From positions 1-64,000 of the forward strand of contig NZ_LMUR01000011.1 in the NCBI RefSeq assembly GCF_009765825.1: a stretch of 64,000 nucleotides of DNA. Direction: 5' to 3'. The stretch's first letter is position 1, and the number at the start of each line of letters is the position of its first letter. The notes beneath the pieces were generated by a model, which ran no database searches, was not told where the DNA came from, and saw only the letters and a program-made list of their open reading frames with translations. The translations under genes and the position numbers were made by a program. Source of the stretch: Granulicella sp. L60 (lineage in GTDB: Bacteria; Acidobacteriota; Terriglobia; Terriglobales; Acidobacteriaceae). Shown piece by piece: positions 53,101 through 61,562 of the stretch.

Positions 53101-55237
53101 GACTCAAATCATTGGTTGCGCTCTTGGCGCGGGCGACGTGTTTTTCCGAATCAGAAAGAGACTTTGCTAAGGCCAGCAGGGTGCCCGTCGAATAGTCGGA
53201 TAGGCCGAGATCGCGCAGTTTCTCATCTTGTTTTTGAAAACGGGCCGGGATATTACTATCCAACAGAGCGTCGCGGCTTGGCAGAGAAGAGAGTAAGGCG
53301 GTATATCGTTCGCAGGCTCCTAGAAAGTGTTCTGTCGCCGCAACCCGTTTTTGTTCGGATAGCGTGCCGAGAAGGTCATAGTGACAGTCTTCGTCTCCAT
53401 TGGAAATCTCCGCCATCCATTGACCGACGCCGGTGAGCCGGTCGCCAACATCGACCTTTAAGTCGACCGATGCCGCCTGCGCCCCGAACCACTGGTTGAC
53501 CGTTTCCAGCCACTCGCTGACATCCACGGATGCGTGCAAGAATGTACGGCTCAAGGATTCGATGAGCGCGATGCGCCGGGTGCATTGACTGCTTAACGCG
53601 GGCAGAGCAGCTAATAACCGTTCTTGGTCGGCAAGGCCTAACTCTATATTGGGAAGCCAACCCCACGGGTTCTCTTTCTTCTCAATAGCTCCCCCAGCTT
53701 CAGACATCCGGCGCAGATGGGCCGCATACGTCAATACCATGTCTTTGCGCTCGTGCAGCGCCCGGTAGTCCCAGGTATATGCCTCGGGAAAAGAAGCGGT
53801 ATTGATGTCTCGAAGGGTCTCGGGTGCTCCTTCCCGCAGTGCGTCGCGCTGCCAGATTAGCTCGAACGGCGTCTTTCCGATGGCCCCATAGGGTGTATTC
53901 AGCAGCAAAACATATTTGGTAAGTTCGTCGCGCTTATAGTTCAGGAGACTTTGTTTGTGGGCAAGCGTGGTGGGCGCTGAAAACCGGGGGGATGCTTGAA
54001 TCCTCTCTTCGAGCGACTTCAGCAGACTTACCTTGCTTGTCTTGTGGCTGTGCAGTTCGAGACAGAAATCTCCCAAGCCACAGTTATCGAGACGGCGCTT
54101 CACGACATTCAGCGCCGCCATCTTCTCCGCCACAAATAGAACACGCTTTCCATTGCCAATCGACGAAGCAATCAGGTTTGTGATCGTTTGCGATTTACCT
54201 GTCCCCGGAGGGCCTTCGATTACTAGATTCTTTCCTCGCGCCGCATCAATCAGTGCGCTATGTTGCGAGCTATCGGCGTCGCAGACGATAGCGGGTACGT
54301 CACCTTTGCTGGCTTCTTCGTCAATTTCAAATTCGGTTGCGAAAGATAGACCTTCAGCTGCGCTGCCAGAAAACATATCGACCAGTCTGGGATGCCTATC
54401 TAAAGGCACATCGGACGGCCAACGCTCCGCATCCAGGTCCAGGTACATGAGGAGCTTGCCAAAGCTTAGGAGTGCGAGGGAAACCTGTCGGCAGATTCGC
54501 CAGTCGCGTTTCAGCTTCAGGATTGGAGCGAACCGTTGAAAATGCTGATCTGGCGTTTCCCCTTCCTCGATATATGGCATCTCCAGCCCGAAATCGCGCC
54601 GCAGCTTCTCGACAAGGGAGAGATTCGTAGTCAGATCCTCGCCTGTGTACTGTAGGCGAATCGAACGCTCCTCTTCTTTGGCCTTCGGAGTAATCAGGGA
54701 GACAGGGACCACGAGAAGGGGAGCTTGGCGTATCTGTGTCGAGTCGTCCGACTCACGCCATTCCAGAAAACCGAAAACCAGATGCAGAATGTTTGCGCCA
54801 GATTCTTCGATGGCGGTCTTGGCACTGGTTCCAATCTTGCGGATGATGGTTTCAAAATCTTCCTGGTAGTACAGAACAGGCAGACATGCCGTTTGCCCGG
54901 TGCCTTTCACCAGATCGTAGGAGGTTGACCATCCGATCGCTTCGGCAAAGTCCTTCGCCGCAGGCTTCTCACCCAACTCAGCAATGTGCTCTCTGCTCGG
55001 CTCTGGGACTGGTACAAACGGAAACCTCTTATCGTCCAAAAGGCTCTGGTACACGGAGTCAAGATCGACATCAACGGTTCTGAGTGACGACTTTGCGTGC
55101 CGGAAGCTAATCAGCTTATTTCGATTGGTGAGATCGAGAAGACGCCGGCGGATGCTTTCCAGGCCGCGCCGCACCAATTCTGCCTGCGCGAGATCGACTG
55201 CTCCCACCTGTTTTCTATCTGTACGAGCTTCGGGCAT
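50159..55237 (-). CDS. DUF4011-helicase-Vsr-type nuclease (Hhe-like defence protein)
   Basis: A 1692-residue protein. N-terminal DUF4011: RRRLLDLTNRNKLISFRHAK and VFGFLEWRESDD. The superfamily 1 helicase is split by a long helical insertion: Walker A GPPGTGKSQTITNLIASS near 340, Walker B LIVMDEASQLRPEDALGAV near 1285, then VGDPKQLPPTSYF, the motif SVTYGPDSQG and RRLNVLITRAKKR. The C-terminal Vsr/MTES_1575-type endonuclease has GYYIDLAVRHP and LLGIEFDGKSYHSG, then RIWSTDWF. This domain order matches the single-protein anti-phage system described as Hhe (helicase plus Vsr). I do not see the DUF3320 part clearly. It follows the relaxase gene convergently, 28 bases away. Confidence 0.88.
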   Translation of the reverse strand: MPEARTDRKQVGAVDLAQAELVRRGLESIRRRLLDLTNRNKLISFRHAKSSLRTVDVDLDSVYQSLLDDKRFPFVPVPEPSREHIAELGEKPAAKDFAEAIGWSTSYDLVKGTGQTACLPVLYYQEDFETIIRKIGTSAKTAIEESGANILHLVFGFLEWRESDDSTQIRQAPLLVVPVSLITPKAKEEERSIRLQYTGEDLTTNLSLVEKLRRDFGLEMPYIEEGETPDQHFQRFAPILKLKRDWRICRQVSLALLSFGKLLMYLDLDAERWPSDVPLDRHPRLVDMFSGSAAEGLSFATEFEIDEEASKGDVPAIVCDADSSQHSALIDAARGKNLVIEGPPGTGKSQTITNLIASSIGNGKRVLFVAEKMAALNVVKRRLDNCGLGDFCLELHSHKTSKVSLLKSLEERIQASPRFSAPTTLAHKQSLLNYKRDELTKYVLLLNTPYGAIGKTPFELIWQRDALREGAPETLRDINTASFPEAYTWDYRALHERKDMVLTYAAHLRRMSEAGGAIEKKENPWGWLPNIELGLADQERLLAALPALSSQCTRRIALIESLSRTFLHASVDVSEWLETVNQWFGAQAASVDLKVDVGDRLTGVGQWMAEISNGDEDCHYDLLGTLSEQKRVAATEHFLGACERYTALLSSLPSRDALLDSNIPARFQKQDEKLRDLGLSDYSTGTLLALAKSLSDSEKHVARAKSATNDLSQALGVRASFTLRCVTDLVAARQLLTSAPLHLAHLRGPDFAKDGLAHLLELGQKECIALLTERDSLAEHFVVDSEATSAELLEAAATLDNTPWYGRLGKAYRHAGMVYRTHCHSSAKRTRSQKAACLRLLAHSQAKIHAFSSKSEYTTQLREHFTGLTTSWDDLIVVTKWHEEVFVRLPEHQVFASEIRSALVTLPATRLRGILGVASGSLPLPEELEDALNLLTDLHSRVPNLKFEHVDAEVDVFLEEVRSIVSVSAKLLEILRPIQLPESATRTHVLELFDSVATARALRDSLNNNHEARNILGDHYKGVATSPAPIARALSIVRAIGVSNLPSEVRGWLSSSEFPVRLQWLREWIKDFRENGNALASAERDVIGALHSEIPFAKRTSVVALQKAVASIERCRESQALLPIWIDAQRSAKQLHTAGLDYLVTLCLNGSLQHEELASTFEYLFCDTLLRRLFNEHPDLWRLSGVTHEEVRSQFASLDQSVISLSQLDIAHRASRRIIPSGIRGSVVKDTTDLALVQHEIAKQRAHIPIRQLMLRAGRAVQGLKPCFMMSPMSVAQFLAPGQLSFDLIVMDEASQLRPEDALGAVARGTQLVIVGDPKQLPPTSYFQRTIDDEAEEADEKSAVAEGESILDIALSRYQPVRRLRWHYRSQHHSLIAFSNSEFYDDHLIVFPSAYQEHTDLGVKYVDAKGIYENRKNPLEAERVVDAILEHIMLYPSESLGVVTMNFEQRELIEELLDMKLKQDSFSNGWMETRENTPEPFFIKNLENVQGDERDVIFISVTYGPDSQGNYFQRFSGINSQTGQRRLNVLITRAKKRTVVFSSLDPDMIRSEPTTPWGVRALKGYMQFAKNGISARPEVSPGAEPSNEHEAAVGAVLKAQGYDVVPQVGVSGYYIDLAVRHPNKPGAFLLGIEFDGKSYHSGRSARDRDRLRQMTLENQGWKIHRIWSTDWFKNRNAEVERLLQRVRTLEVQ

Positions 55238-55322
55238 AGGAATTTGCTCTGTTCATGCACCTTGAAATGGGCAATCTGCGATTCTCCATCATAGAACGCG
55301 GGAGCAAATTCCTTGTCTTTTC

Positions 55323-55811
55323 TTACATAGGACCGCTGGTAGGCTTCCAAAGTCGCGCACGTTCCTGCAGGAGGGTGTCGATTTCCTGGTCTTCTACCTC
55401 AAGGACGCACAACGACCGCTCCAGATCGTTCGTTAGACACCACTCCATATATTGGCTAAGGCTGCCGGAATGTTTGACGTGTTGATAGAACGTCCCTAGG
55501 GCCGGATAGCCTGACCCTCCGGTGTACCGTTCCCAGGCTGCTTTCTTGGTCATGCCTGCAAAGAGCGCCAACCATTGAGGAAGATAGCGTTCTGTCGCCA
55601 GTTGCTGCGCTTGCTGTAGTTGCTCGTCCCTTTTCTTCTCGTGGGCCTGTTCTGCCTCTATTTGCCGCTTCTTCTTTTCTCGACATTTCGGACAGTGGAT
55701 CTCCGTTGAACTCCGCGTCCGATTCCAGTCGTCCATCTCGAACGTAAATGTCTCTGTCCCCTCGCCACATTCGCAAGGGCCGGTTTCGGTCCGCATGATC
55801 TCCCAACTCAT
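55323..55811 (-). CDS. small zinc-ribbon/coiled-coil protein upstream of the Hhe-like gene
   Basis: A 162-residue protein. C13-x-C15 and C40-P-K-C43 form a probable zinc ribbon. It then has a strongly charged helix (REKKKRQIEAEQAHEKKRDE, likely coiled coil) and a C-terminal domain with YLPQWLALFAGMTKKAAWERYTGG and TFYQHVKHSGSLSQYMEWCL. No family recognised. GAGGA seven bases before ATG supports the start. It lies 85 bases upstream of the nuclease gene on the same strand, so an operon is likely. It could be a regulator or specificity factor. Confidence 0.7.
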   Translation of the reverse strand: MSWEIMRTETGPCECGEGTETFTFEMDDWNRTRSSTEIHCPKCREKKKRQIEAEQAHEKKRDEQLQQAQQLATERYLPQWLALFAGMTKKAAWERYTGGSGYPALGTFYQHVKHSGSLSQYMEWCLTNDLERSLCVLEVEDQEIDTLLQERARLWKPTSGPM

Positions 55812-55927
55812 CTGTTAGTCCTCGTTCGATACCATCCGATCTTTTCATGTTCAGGATAGGGAAAGTTCCTCCCTGCTTGCAGTCGTCGATGCTACTGGCA
55901 TCTTCCGCCGTCCATCTTCAGCGGGTC

Positions 55928-58900
55928 TTAATGAAAGTCATGCGATCGCATATCAATCGGTCCGAACTCCAGCTCACGAACAGCAGACGCCTTCACCGAG
56001 ATAACACCGTCCTGATTCTGGAGCAGACCCTCGATCAGCAGGAATTTTCCGCGAGTAACCGTCATCTTGTCTTGCTCGTATACCTTTGGGTGAATAATGG
56101 CGTTCGAGATGCCGGATTCATCTTCGCCACTGATAAAGATGAAACCACTCGCGGTACCGGGTCGTTGCCGAGCAATGACAGCTCCTGAAATCCGTACGAA
56201 TGTCCCGTTAGGAACATTCCTGAGGTCGGCGGCCCTGGTCACACCAACCTCATTCATGGCAGCACGGTGATATGCCATTGGATGTGGTCCGATAGTGAAG
56301 CCAGTGGCGAAGAAGTCCGCGATCAAACGCTCATCCGTGGTCATACTCAGAAGTGGCGAGCTTCCATCAATCTCAAACTCGTCAGCGACGTTTTCAAACA
56401 GGGGACCGGCGCTTTGTCCAGCACGCTCCGCTCGCCACAAAGCTGTCCGACGGTCGTGTTTCTCTCCCGTCCAGTTGAACGCCCCAGCCTTCGCCAGCAG
56501 AGCAAGTTCTGCTTTGCGAATAGATGGAACGCGACGCTTGAGATCGTATTCCGATGCGAATGGCCCATCGCTTTCTCGCGCTTTTTCGATGGCAAGGCCA
56601 GTCTCCTGTCGCAATCCCTTCACATAGCGAAAGCCGATTCGAACCGCAAACGGTTCATGCTGATTGCTCTGATTCTCAGTGCCCAACGGTTCCAGTATGC
56701 AGCTCCAGTTGGAGTGCTGGACATCGATCGGCCTGAATTTCAGGCCGTGACTCTTGGCATCGCTGATAAGAGTCGATGGGCGATAGAACCCCATGGGCTG
56801 ATTGTTGAGCATTGCGCAGAGATACGCTGCCAGGTAATGGAACCTTGTATATGCGCTCGAATATGCGAGCGAGGCGAAGCTTTGAGCGTGCGACTCGGGA
56901 AACATAAACTCCCGTACAGTAGAGAGAATCCGCAGAATCTCCGTCTGGACTTTGGCTCCGATACCTTTCGCCGTCATCCCTTCGATGAGACGGGACTTCA
57001 GTCTGGCCAGAATGGCATCGGTGCGTTTCCCGCCCATCGCTTTTCGCAACTCTTCGGCTTCTGCTCCAGTCAGATCTGCTGCAGCCATACCTATCTTCAT
57101 CACCTGTTCCTGAAATAGCGGAACGCCGAGCGTCCTTTTCAGAAATGGCTCGAATGAAGGATGAAGGTAGGTGACAGGCTCCCTACCCAGCTTTCGCTGG
57201 ATGTAGGGATTCACAAACTTTCCTATAACCGTACCTGGCCGGATGATCCCAACCTGCTTCGCCAGATCATCATGATTATCCGGGGACGTGCGCGGAAGGG
57301 AAGACATCTGCGCCCGGCTCTCGATCTGGAATAAACCAACTGTGTCGGCAAGCTGAATTGTTTTATAGACAGCCGGGTCCTGTGGAATCTGCGCGTAATC
57401 AAGAACTACACCGTAGTGTTTCGACACCAAATCCCGGCTATCGGCGAGCACAGCCATCATCCCAAGGCCGAGGAGATCGACCTTGATGATCTTCATATCC
57501 GAAGCGTCGTCCTTATCCCACTGAATCACCGTGCGTCCGGTCATTGAAGCCCGCTCGATTGGCACCACCGAATCAAGATGCCCTTGGCAGATCACCATAC
57601 CGCCACTGTGCTGGCTGAGATTGCGAGGCAGATTTTGTATGCGTTCCGCCATATTCAGAAACATCCTGTTAAAACTATTCCGCATGTTAAAGCCTGCGTC
57701 TTTGGCAGCGTTCTCCATCGTGTCCGTGGGGGCCTTCCACTCCCAGGCGCTGGCCATTCCTGCAGGCCGCGCCGCTGTCTTTCTGTCGAGACCGAAGACC
57801 TTGCCCACTTCGCGGAAAGCGGAACGACTGCGAAAGGTGGTCACATTTGCCATCATGGCGCAACCTAATTCGCCATAACGCTGGTACACATACTGAATGG
57901 CGCGTTCGCGATTCGCTTCGCTGGGCAGGTCCAGATCAATATCCGGCCACTCTCCGCGTTCGAGCGAGAGAAACCGTTCAAAGAGCAGATCGAGTCCAAC
58001 GGAGTCCACGATTGTAATTTCGAGAGCATAGCAAACGACACTGCTGGCGGCGGACCCGCGGCCCTGAATCATGATGCCGTTGCTCTTACAGAAGTTCACG
58101 ACATCCCATACGATGAGAAAGTATCCGGCAAGTCCCAATTGCTCAATGGTTCGCAACTCAAACTCTGCCTGCTTTTGAGCTTTGGCGAAGAGAGTCGGAT
58201 TGTTTTTTGGTCCGTAACGTTTCCCTATGCCTTCCTCAACACGCTTCCTCAGAAATGAGTCCATCGTTTCTCCGTCCGGTACGGGATATCCAGGAAACTC
58301 ATAACCGAGGTTGGTCATCTTGAATTGCAAACGCGAGGATAATTCCTGCGTGTTCGAGATCGCATCCGGCTGGTCATAAAAGAGCCGACGCATCTCGTTG
58401 GCGGAGCGCAGGTAACGCTCCGTGTTTGTACTCAACAATCGTCCGGCCTTATCGAGTGTTGTCTTATTGCGGATGCAGGTGAAGACGTCAAGAATCTCGC
58501 GTTCGGATTCCGTCGCGTAGTTCACGCCCCCTGTGGCAAGCACGGGTAGATTCAACGACCGCGCAATACGGATCGCTGCTCGATTCCGATGCTCCTCTTC
58601 GCGGTCGAAGTGACGCTGTACCTCGACATACACATTTTTCGCACCGAAGATGTTTACCAATCGTTCAATACTTTTTTGCGCTGCGTCATATCCACCATGC
58701 GCGAGTGCAGCAGCTAACGGTCCTTCGCTGCCACCTGTCAGACATACCAGTCCATCGTGGAACTCTTCGAATTCAGTAGTGAGGGCTGCACCTTCGGCTT
58801 TCTTCTGTTCACGAAGTTTGTAGCGAGTGATGAGGCGGCAGAGGTTCTGATAGCCGATGCGTGACTCTGCCAGCAAAGGCAGGCGCACAGGCTCGATAGG

Positions 58901-59161
58901 ATGCTGCTGCGGTAGGTACGCGGCAGGCCGTAACCGTTCGCCCAGATCACTCACAGCGACCTCCGCACCGATATGCGCCCGGACACCGTACTTCTTTCCC
59001 TCCATGTGAAAGCGCGGCGCACCGTAGACACCATTGCGATCCAGAAGCGCCATTGCCGGCATCTCCAGTTCGGCGGCTCTCTGCATCAATGCTTCGGGTA
59101 GCGATGCGCCTTCGAGAAACGAAAAGGCCGAACGAGCGTGCAGCTCAACGTATTCAGTCAT
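55928..59161 (-). CDS. dnaE2: error-prone DNA polymerase III alpha (DnaE2/ImuC)
   Basis: A 1077-residue C-family polymerase. The N-terminal PHP domain begins YVELHARSAFSFLEGAS. The polymerase core has GRGSAASSVVCYALEI and the catalytic DIDLDLPSEANRERAIQYVYQRYG. Later come the fingers/tandem HhH region and an OB fold near the C-terminus (FVRISGAVIARQRPGTASGF). It lacks the long tau/beta tail of DnaE1 and fits DnaE2 length. It performs mutagenic lesion bypass with ImuA and ImuB. I chose ATG 59161, which overlaps the imuB end by eight bases, rather than the open extension to 59248. Confidence 0.96.
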   Translation of the reverse strand: MTEYVELHARSAFSFLEGASLPEALMQRAAELEMPAMALLDRNGVYGAPRFHMEGKKYGVRAHIGAEVAVSDLGERLRPAAYLPQQHPIEPVRLPLLAESRIGYQNLCRLITRYKLREQKKAEGAALTTEFEEFHDGLVCLTGGSEGPLAAALAHGGYDAAQKSIERLVNIFGAKNVYVEVQRHFDREEEHRNRAAIRIARSLNLPVLATGGVNYATESEREILDVFTCIRNKTTLDKAGRLLSTNTERYLRSANEMRRLFYDQPDAISNTQELSSRLQFKMTNLGYEFPGYPVPDGETMDSFLRKRVEEGIGKRYGPKNNPTLFAKAQKQAEFELRTIEQLGLAGYFLIVWDVVNFCKSNGIMIQGRGSAASSVVCYALEITIVDSVGLDLLFERFLSLERGEWPDIDLDLPSEANRERAIQYVYQRYGELGCAMMANVTTFRSRSAFREVGKVFGLDRKTAARPAGMASAWEWKAPTDTMENAAKDAGFNMRNSFNRMFLNMAERIQNLPRNLSQHSGGMVICQGHLDSVVPIERASMTGRTVIQWDKDDASDMKIIKVDLLGLGMMAVLADSRDLVSKHYGVVLDYAQIPQDPAVYKTIQLADTVGLFQIESRAQMSSLPRTSPDNHDDLAKQVGIIRPGTVIGKFVNPYIQRKLGREPVTYLHPSFEPFLKRTLGVPLFQEQVMKIGMAAADLTGAEAEELRKAMGGKRTDAILARLKSRLIEGMTAKGIGAKVQTEILRILSTVREFMFPESHAQSFASLAYSSAYTRFHYLAAYLCAMLNNQPMGFYRPSTLISDAKSHGLKFRPIDVQHSNWSCILEPLGTENQSNQHEPFAVRIGFRYVKGLRQETGLAIEKARESDGPFASEYDLKRRVPSIRKAELALLAKAGAFNWTGEKHDRRTALWRAERAGQSAGPLFENVADEFEIDGSSPLLSMTTDERLIADFFATGFTIGPHPMAYHRAAMNEVGVTRAADLRNVPNGTFVRISGAVIARQRPGTASGFIFISGEDESGISNAIIHPKVYEQDKMTVTRGKFLLIEGLLQNQDGVISVKASAVRELEFGPIDMRSHDFH

Positions 59162-60641
59162 ACGTCCCCTGCAAGTACCAGCAGCGCGAACGCGGGTCAT
59201 AGGCGATGCGGCAGACCCGCTCGGTATCCTGCGTCTCCAGCCGTACATCCCATTCTTCGCGGCACCAGTTGGCTTCCGACCACCATTGACCGCTCACGCG
59301 CCACGGCCCTGCAATCTCACGCACCGCATATCTCTGGTTGTCCCAAAAGACACGCGCTGGAGTATTGGCGACGAGGATCACGCTGACAGCTTGGGGTGGA
59401 CGGCAGACACGCAGAGATGTTGCGACAGAAAACGAAGGCTGGTCCGTCTTTTTCGGCGGAGCAGGTGCGAATGGAACGATGCGAAAGGCATTAGGTCTGT
59501 GGTCATCCTTCAACTCCACAGAGCCGACACGCTCATCGCCCAGGAGTTTCCTTAGACGCGCCAGCAGCACCTCCAGCCTGCCCGGTTCCGGTGCCTGGGG
59601 CAGAAAGAGACCATGTTGTGCTCGATACGGCGTGGCTGACTGCGCATACAGTTCCAACCCGACAGTCGCACCGCCAGGCCGATGAGTTTCTAAATCAAGT
59701 TGCAACAGCTTGAGTAACGTGGGCGTGTCCTGGAGAGGCAACGCGGGCCGGACTACGCGCTCGTGCCGCTTGCCCCCATCAAGCTTAAGGACGATTCGTA
59801 AGGATGCGATAGCACGCGCCTTTGTCTTCACACGCTCCAGGAGCACATCTGTCATACAACGGAGCAGAAACAACAGTGACTCAAGCGCTTCGACGGGAAA
59901 GTCCAACTCCGTGCGTTCCACCAGAGTGTCCTCAAAGCTCGGCTCCATCGGAAACATCAGATGCGGCCATTCGCCGCGAGCCAGCGCGTGTAACTGCCTG
60001 CCGCCGGGTCCTAGACGAGAGATCACATCAATTTCGGCAAGTGCGGCGAACTGCCCACAGGTGCGTATGCCCCAAGCCTTGAAAGTCTCCGCGTGATCCT
60101 CTGAAAGGTTCAGCACATGGAGCGGAAGATCCCGCAATGCGTTGGCTTCTTGTCCTGAAGGGATCACCGAAACGCCTGTTCTCCCGCGAGCAAGGCAAAC
60201 AGCAGCGTCGAAGTTCTCTGCGACGGCTACGTTCGCCAGAAACCCAGCCGTCATGATGCGCCGCCGCAGCTTGTTCGCAAGCTGCGTCTCATCTCCAAAC
60301 AAGCCATTCATGCCGCGTATATCGAGCGCATAGGTTCCAGCATCGCTCTCGACACACTCAACGCGTGGCGAGAACATGCACGCGATAGTGTGAAGAATTG
60401 CCTCTGCAGTGAGTTCATCTTTTTGCACGCGGCGAAGAATGATAACTCCGGGGACTGTCTCGGCCTGTAGCCTCGACATCCCGGCCTCGATTCCACCGGA
60501 ACGTGCTGCTTTGTTGGCCGCGACCACAACCTCTGTGGGTGGCTCGCCATCAACGAGTGCAAAAGCGCGTTTTCGCAGCTCGGGACGCTGTTGCGCGGCT
60601 ACCTGTGCGGCAAAGTTCGGAGGATGCAGAACGGCATACAT
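59154..60641 (-). CDS. imuB: ImuB, inactive Y-family polymerase-like mutasome subunit
   Basis: A 495-residue DinB-like protein that links ImuA, DnaE2 and the beta clamp. At the place of the first catalytic aspartate motif (DMDAFFASV in DinB) it has YAVLHPPNFAAQV. At the S-x-D-E motif it has ESDAGTYALDIRG. So the acidic residues needed for synthesis are missing, as usual in ImuB. Helix-hairpin-helix and little-finger-like regions follow (ALAEIDVISRLGPGGRQL). ATG at 60641 overlaps the imuA stop as TGATG. A start at 60677 is possible but less likely. Confidence 0.93.
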   Translation of the reverse strand: MYAVLHPPNFAAQVAAQQRPELRKRAFALVDGEPPTEVVVAANKAARSGGIEAGMSRLQAETVPGVIILRRVQKDELTAEAILHTIACMFSPRVECVESDAGTYALDIRGMNGLFGDETQLANKLRRRIMTAGFLANVAVAENFDAAVCLARGRTGVSVIPSGQEANALRDLPLHVLNLSEDHAETFKAWGIRTCGQFAALAEIDVISRLGPGGRQLHALARGEWPHLMFPMEPSFEDTLVERTELDFPVEALESLLFLLRCMTDVLLERVKTKARAIASLRIVLKLDGGKRHERVVRPALPLQDTPTLLKLLQLDLETHRPGGATVGLELYAQSATPYRAQHGLFLPQAPEPGRLEVLLARLRKLLGDERVGSVELKDDHRPNAFRIVPFAPAPPKKTDQPSFSVATSLRVCRPPQAVSVILVANTPARVFWDNQRYAVREIAGPWRVSGQWWSEANWCREEWDVRLETQDTERVCRIAYDPRSRCWYLQGTYD

Positions 60642-61414
60642 CACCGTACCCTCGACCACGGTGTTCCAGAGTTCCATTCAGCCCGCGTGGAAAGCTTCTT
60701 ACGATGCAATGCAGAACTTTCATTGCGGTCCCTTTCGCGGACCAGCCTGTATCGTTGTCCCTCGAATAAAGCCGTCTCGCCATTGCTGCTGAAGGGGCGA
60801 ACGCTGGCGGGTTCCGAACGCAGAGCAAGCGCAGCGCAGCTATTGGCGCATGGAGTTTGCGTGAGCAGCACAAGTGCCGTGCGGGCCTGCTCGGCGGCCA
60901 GCCGAAAGCGATACCAGTGTTGCAACGGAATGCGCGTCGCATCTTGTGGACGCACATCGCTCATATCCAATACGATGGCCGCAAATCCCCCGGCCTGAAG
61001 CAACATATCGGTTGCCGTTAATGCCTGCTCTAGACGCGACCCCGGCATATCTGCAGCAGGTTTTTTGCGATCCGACGACATACGTAGCCAAAGCAGCCGC
61101 TTCATAACGATGTGCGCCGCCGCTGCGGACTCCGGCGAGAGCGCGTCGCTTACATCGACCCACGCACAGGCCGCCCCGGACTGTGTGATGGCAGCGATGG
61201 ATGAAAGCGCAAAAGATGTCTTGCCCGTCGACGCTGCGCCTGCAATCTCGGTGATGCTTCCGCGTGGAATGCCGCCGCCGAGGACGGCATCGATCTCCCC
61301 AATGCCGGTCGAAAACAGCTCCGGGGCCTGTTTTATCTTCAGGGTGAGGGCGGCGGGCACCCGTTTGGCGAGAGCAGTTTCGACCTGAAGGCGGATTGCG
61401 GCGGAGGCGGACAT
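60641..61414 (-). CDS. imuA: ImuA, RecA-like mutasome subunit
   Basis: A 257-residue RecA/SulA-like ATPase fold. Residues 35-70 read STGIGEIDAVLGGGIPRGSI then a P-loop GAASTGKTSFALSSIAA. A later strand FAAIVLDMSD matches Walker B. It is the first gene of the imuA-imuB-dnaE2 operon, each pair overlapping. A LexA-type box lies nine bases upstream of the ATG. ImuA supports damage-induced mutagenesis. Confidence 0.92.
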   Translation of the reverse strand: MSASAAIRLQVETALAKRVPAALTLKIKQAPELFSTGIGEIDAVLGGGIPRGSITEIAGAASTGKTSFALSSIAAITQSGAACAWVDVSDALSPESAAAAHIVMKRLLWLRMSSDRKKPAADMPGSRLEQALTATDMLLQAGGFAAIVLDMSDVRPQDATRIPLQHWYRFRLAAEQARTALVLLTQTPCANSCAALALRSEPASVRPFSSNGETALFEGQRYRLVRERDRNESSALHRKKLSTRAEWNSGTPWSRVR

Positions 61415-61422
61415 TAAATCGT

Positions 61423-61437
61423 ATTCGCCTTATGTTC
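61423..61437. promoter_or_regulatory. LexA (SOS) box upstream of imuA
   Basis: The plus strand reads ATTC-GCCTTAT-GTTC, one mismatch from the direct-repeat operator GTTC-N7-GTTC used by alphaproteobacterial-type LexA. Position: nine bases before the imuA ATG, in the divergent region with the SRAP gene. The context (mutasome operon) is the commonest LexA target. Confidence 0.75.
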
Positions 61438-61497
61438 GCCCAACTATACCGGTGGCTGTCAACCGACATTTGACCCGCTTCTTGTGCAGAATCCGCT

Positions 61498-61519
61498 AAG
61501 TGATTGCAGTCAATCACTT
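61498..61519. promoter_or_regulatory. perfect nine-base inverted repeat, possible operator
   Basis: AAGTGATTG and CAATCACTT face each other around CAGT in the imuA/SRAP intergenic region, 44 bases before the SRAP start. A second dyad, TGTAAGT at 61527-61533 and ACTTACA at 61548-61554, surrounds the likely SRAP promoter. They could be binding sites of a dimeric regulator or overlapping hairpins in the SRAP leader. Confidence 0.45.
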
Positions 61520-61562
61520 TGTTTCTTGTAAGTTTTAACCTTTGCCGACTTACACTTAGGTC

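Noticed and set aside
61521..61535. GTTT-N7-GTTT as a second LexA box for SRAP
   Set aside because: Both half-sites carry a mismatch at the same base. AT-rich promoter sequence explains it equally well.
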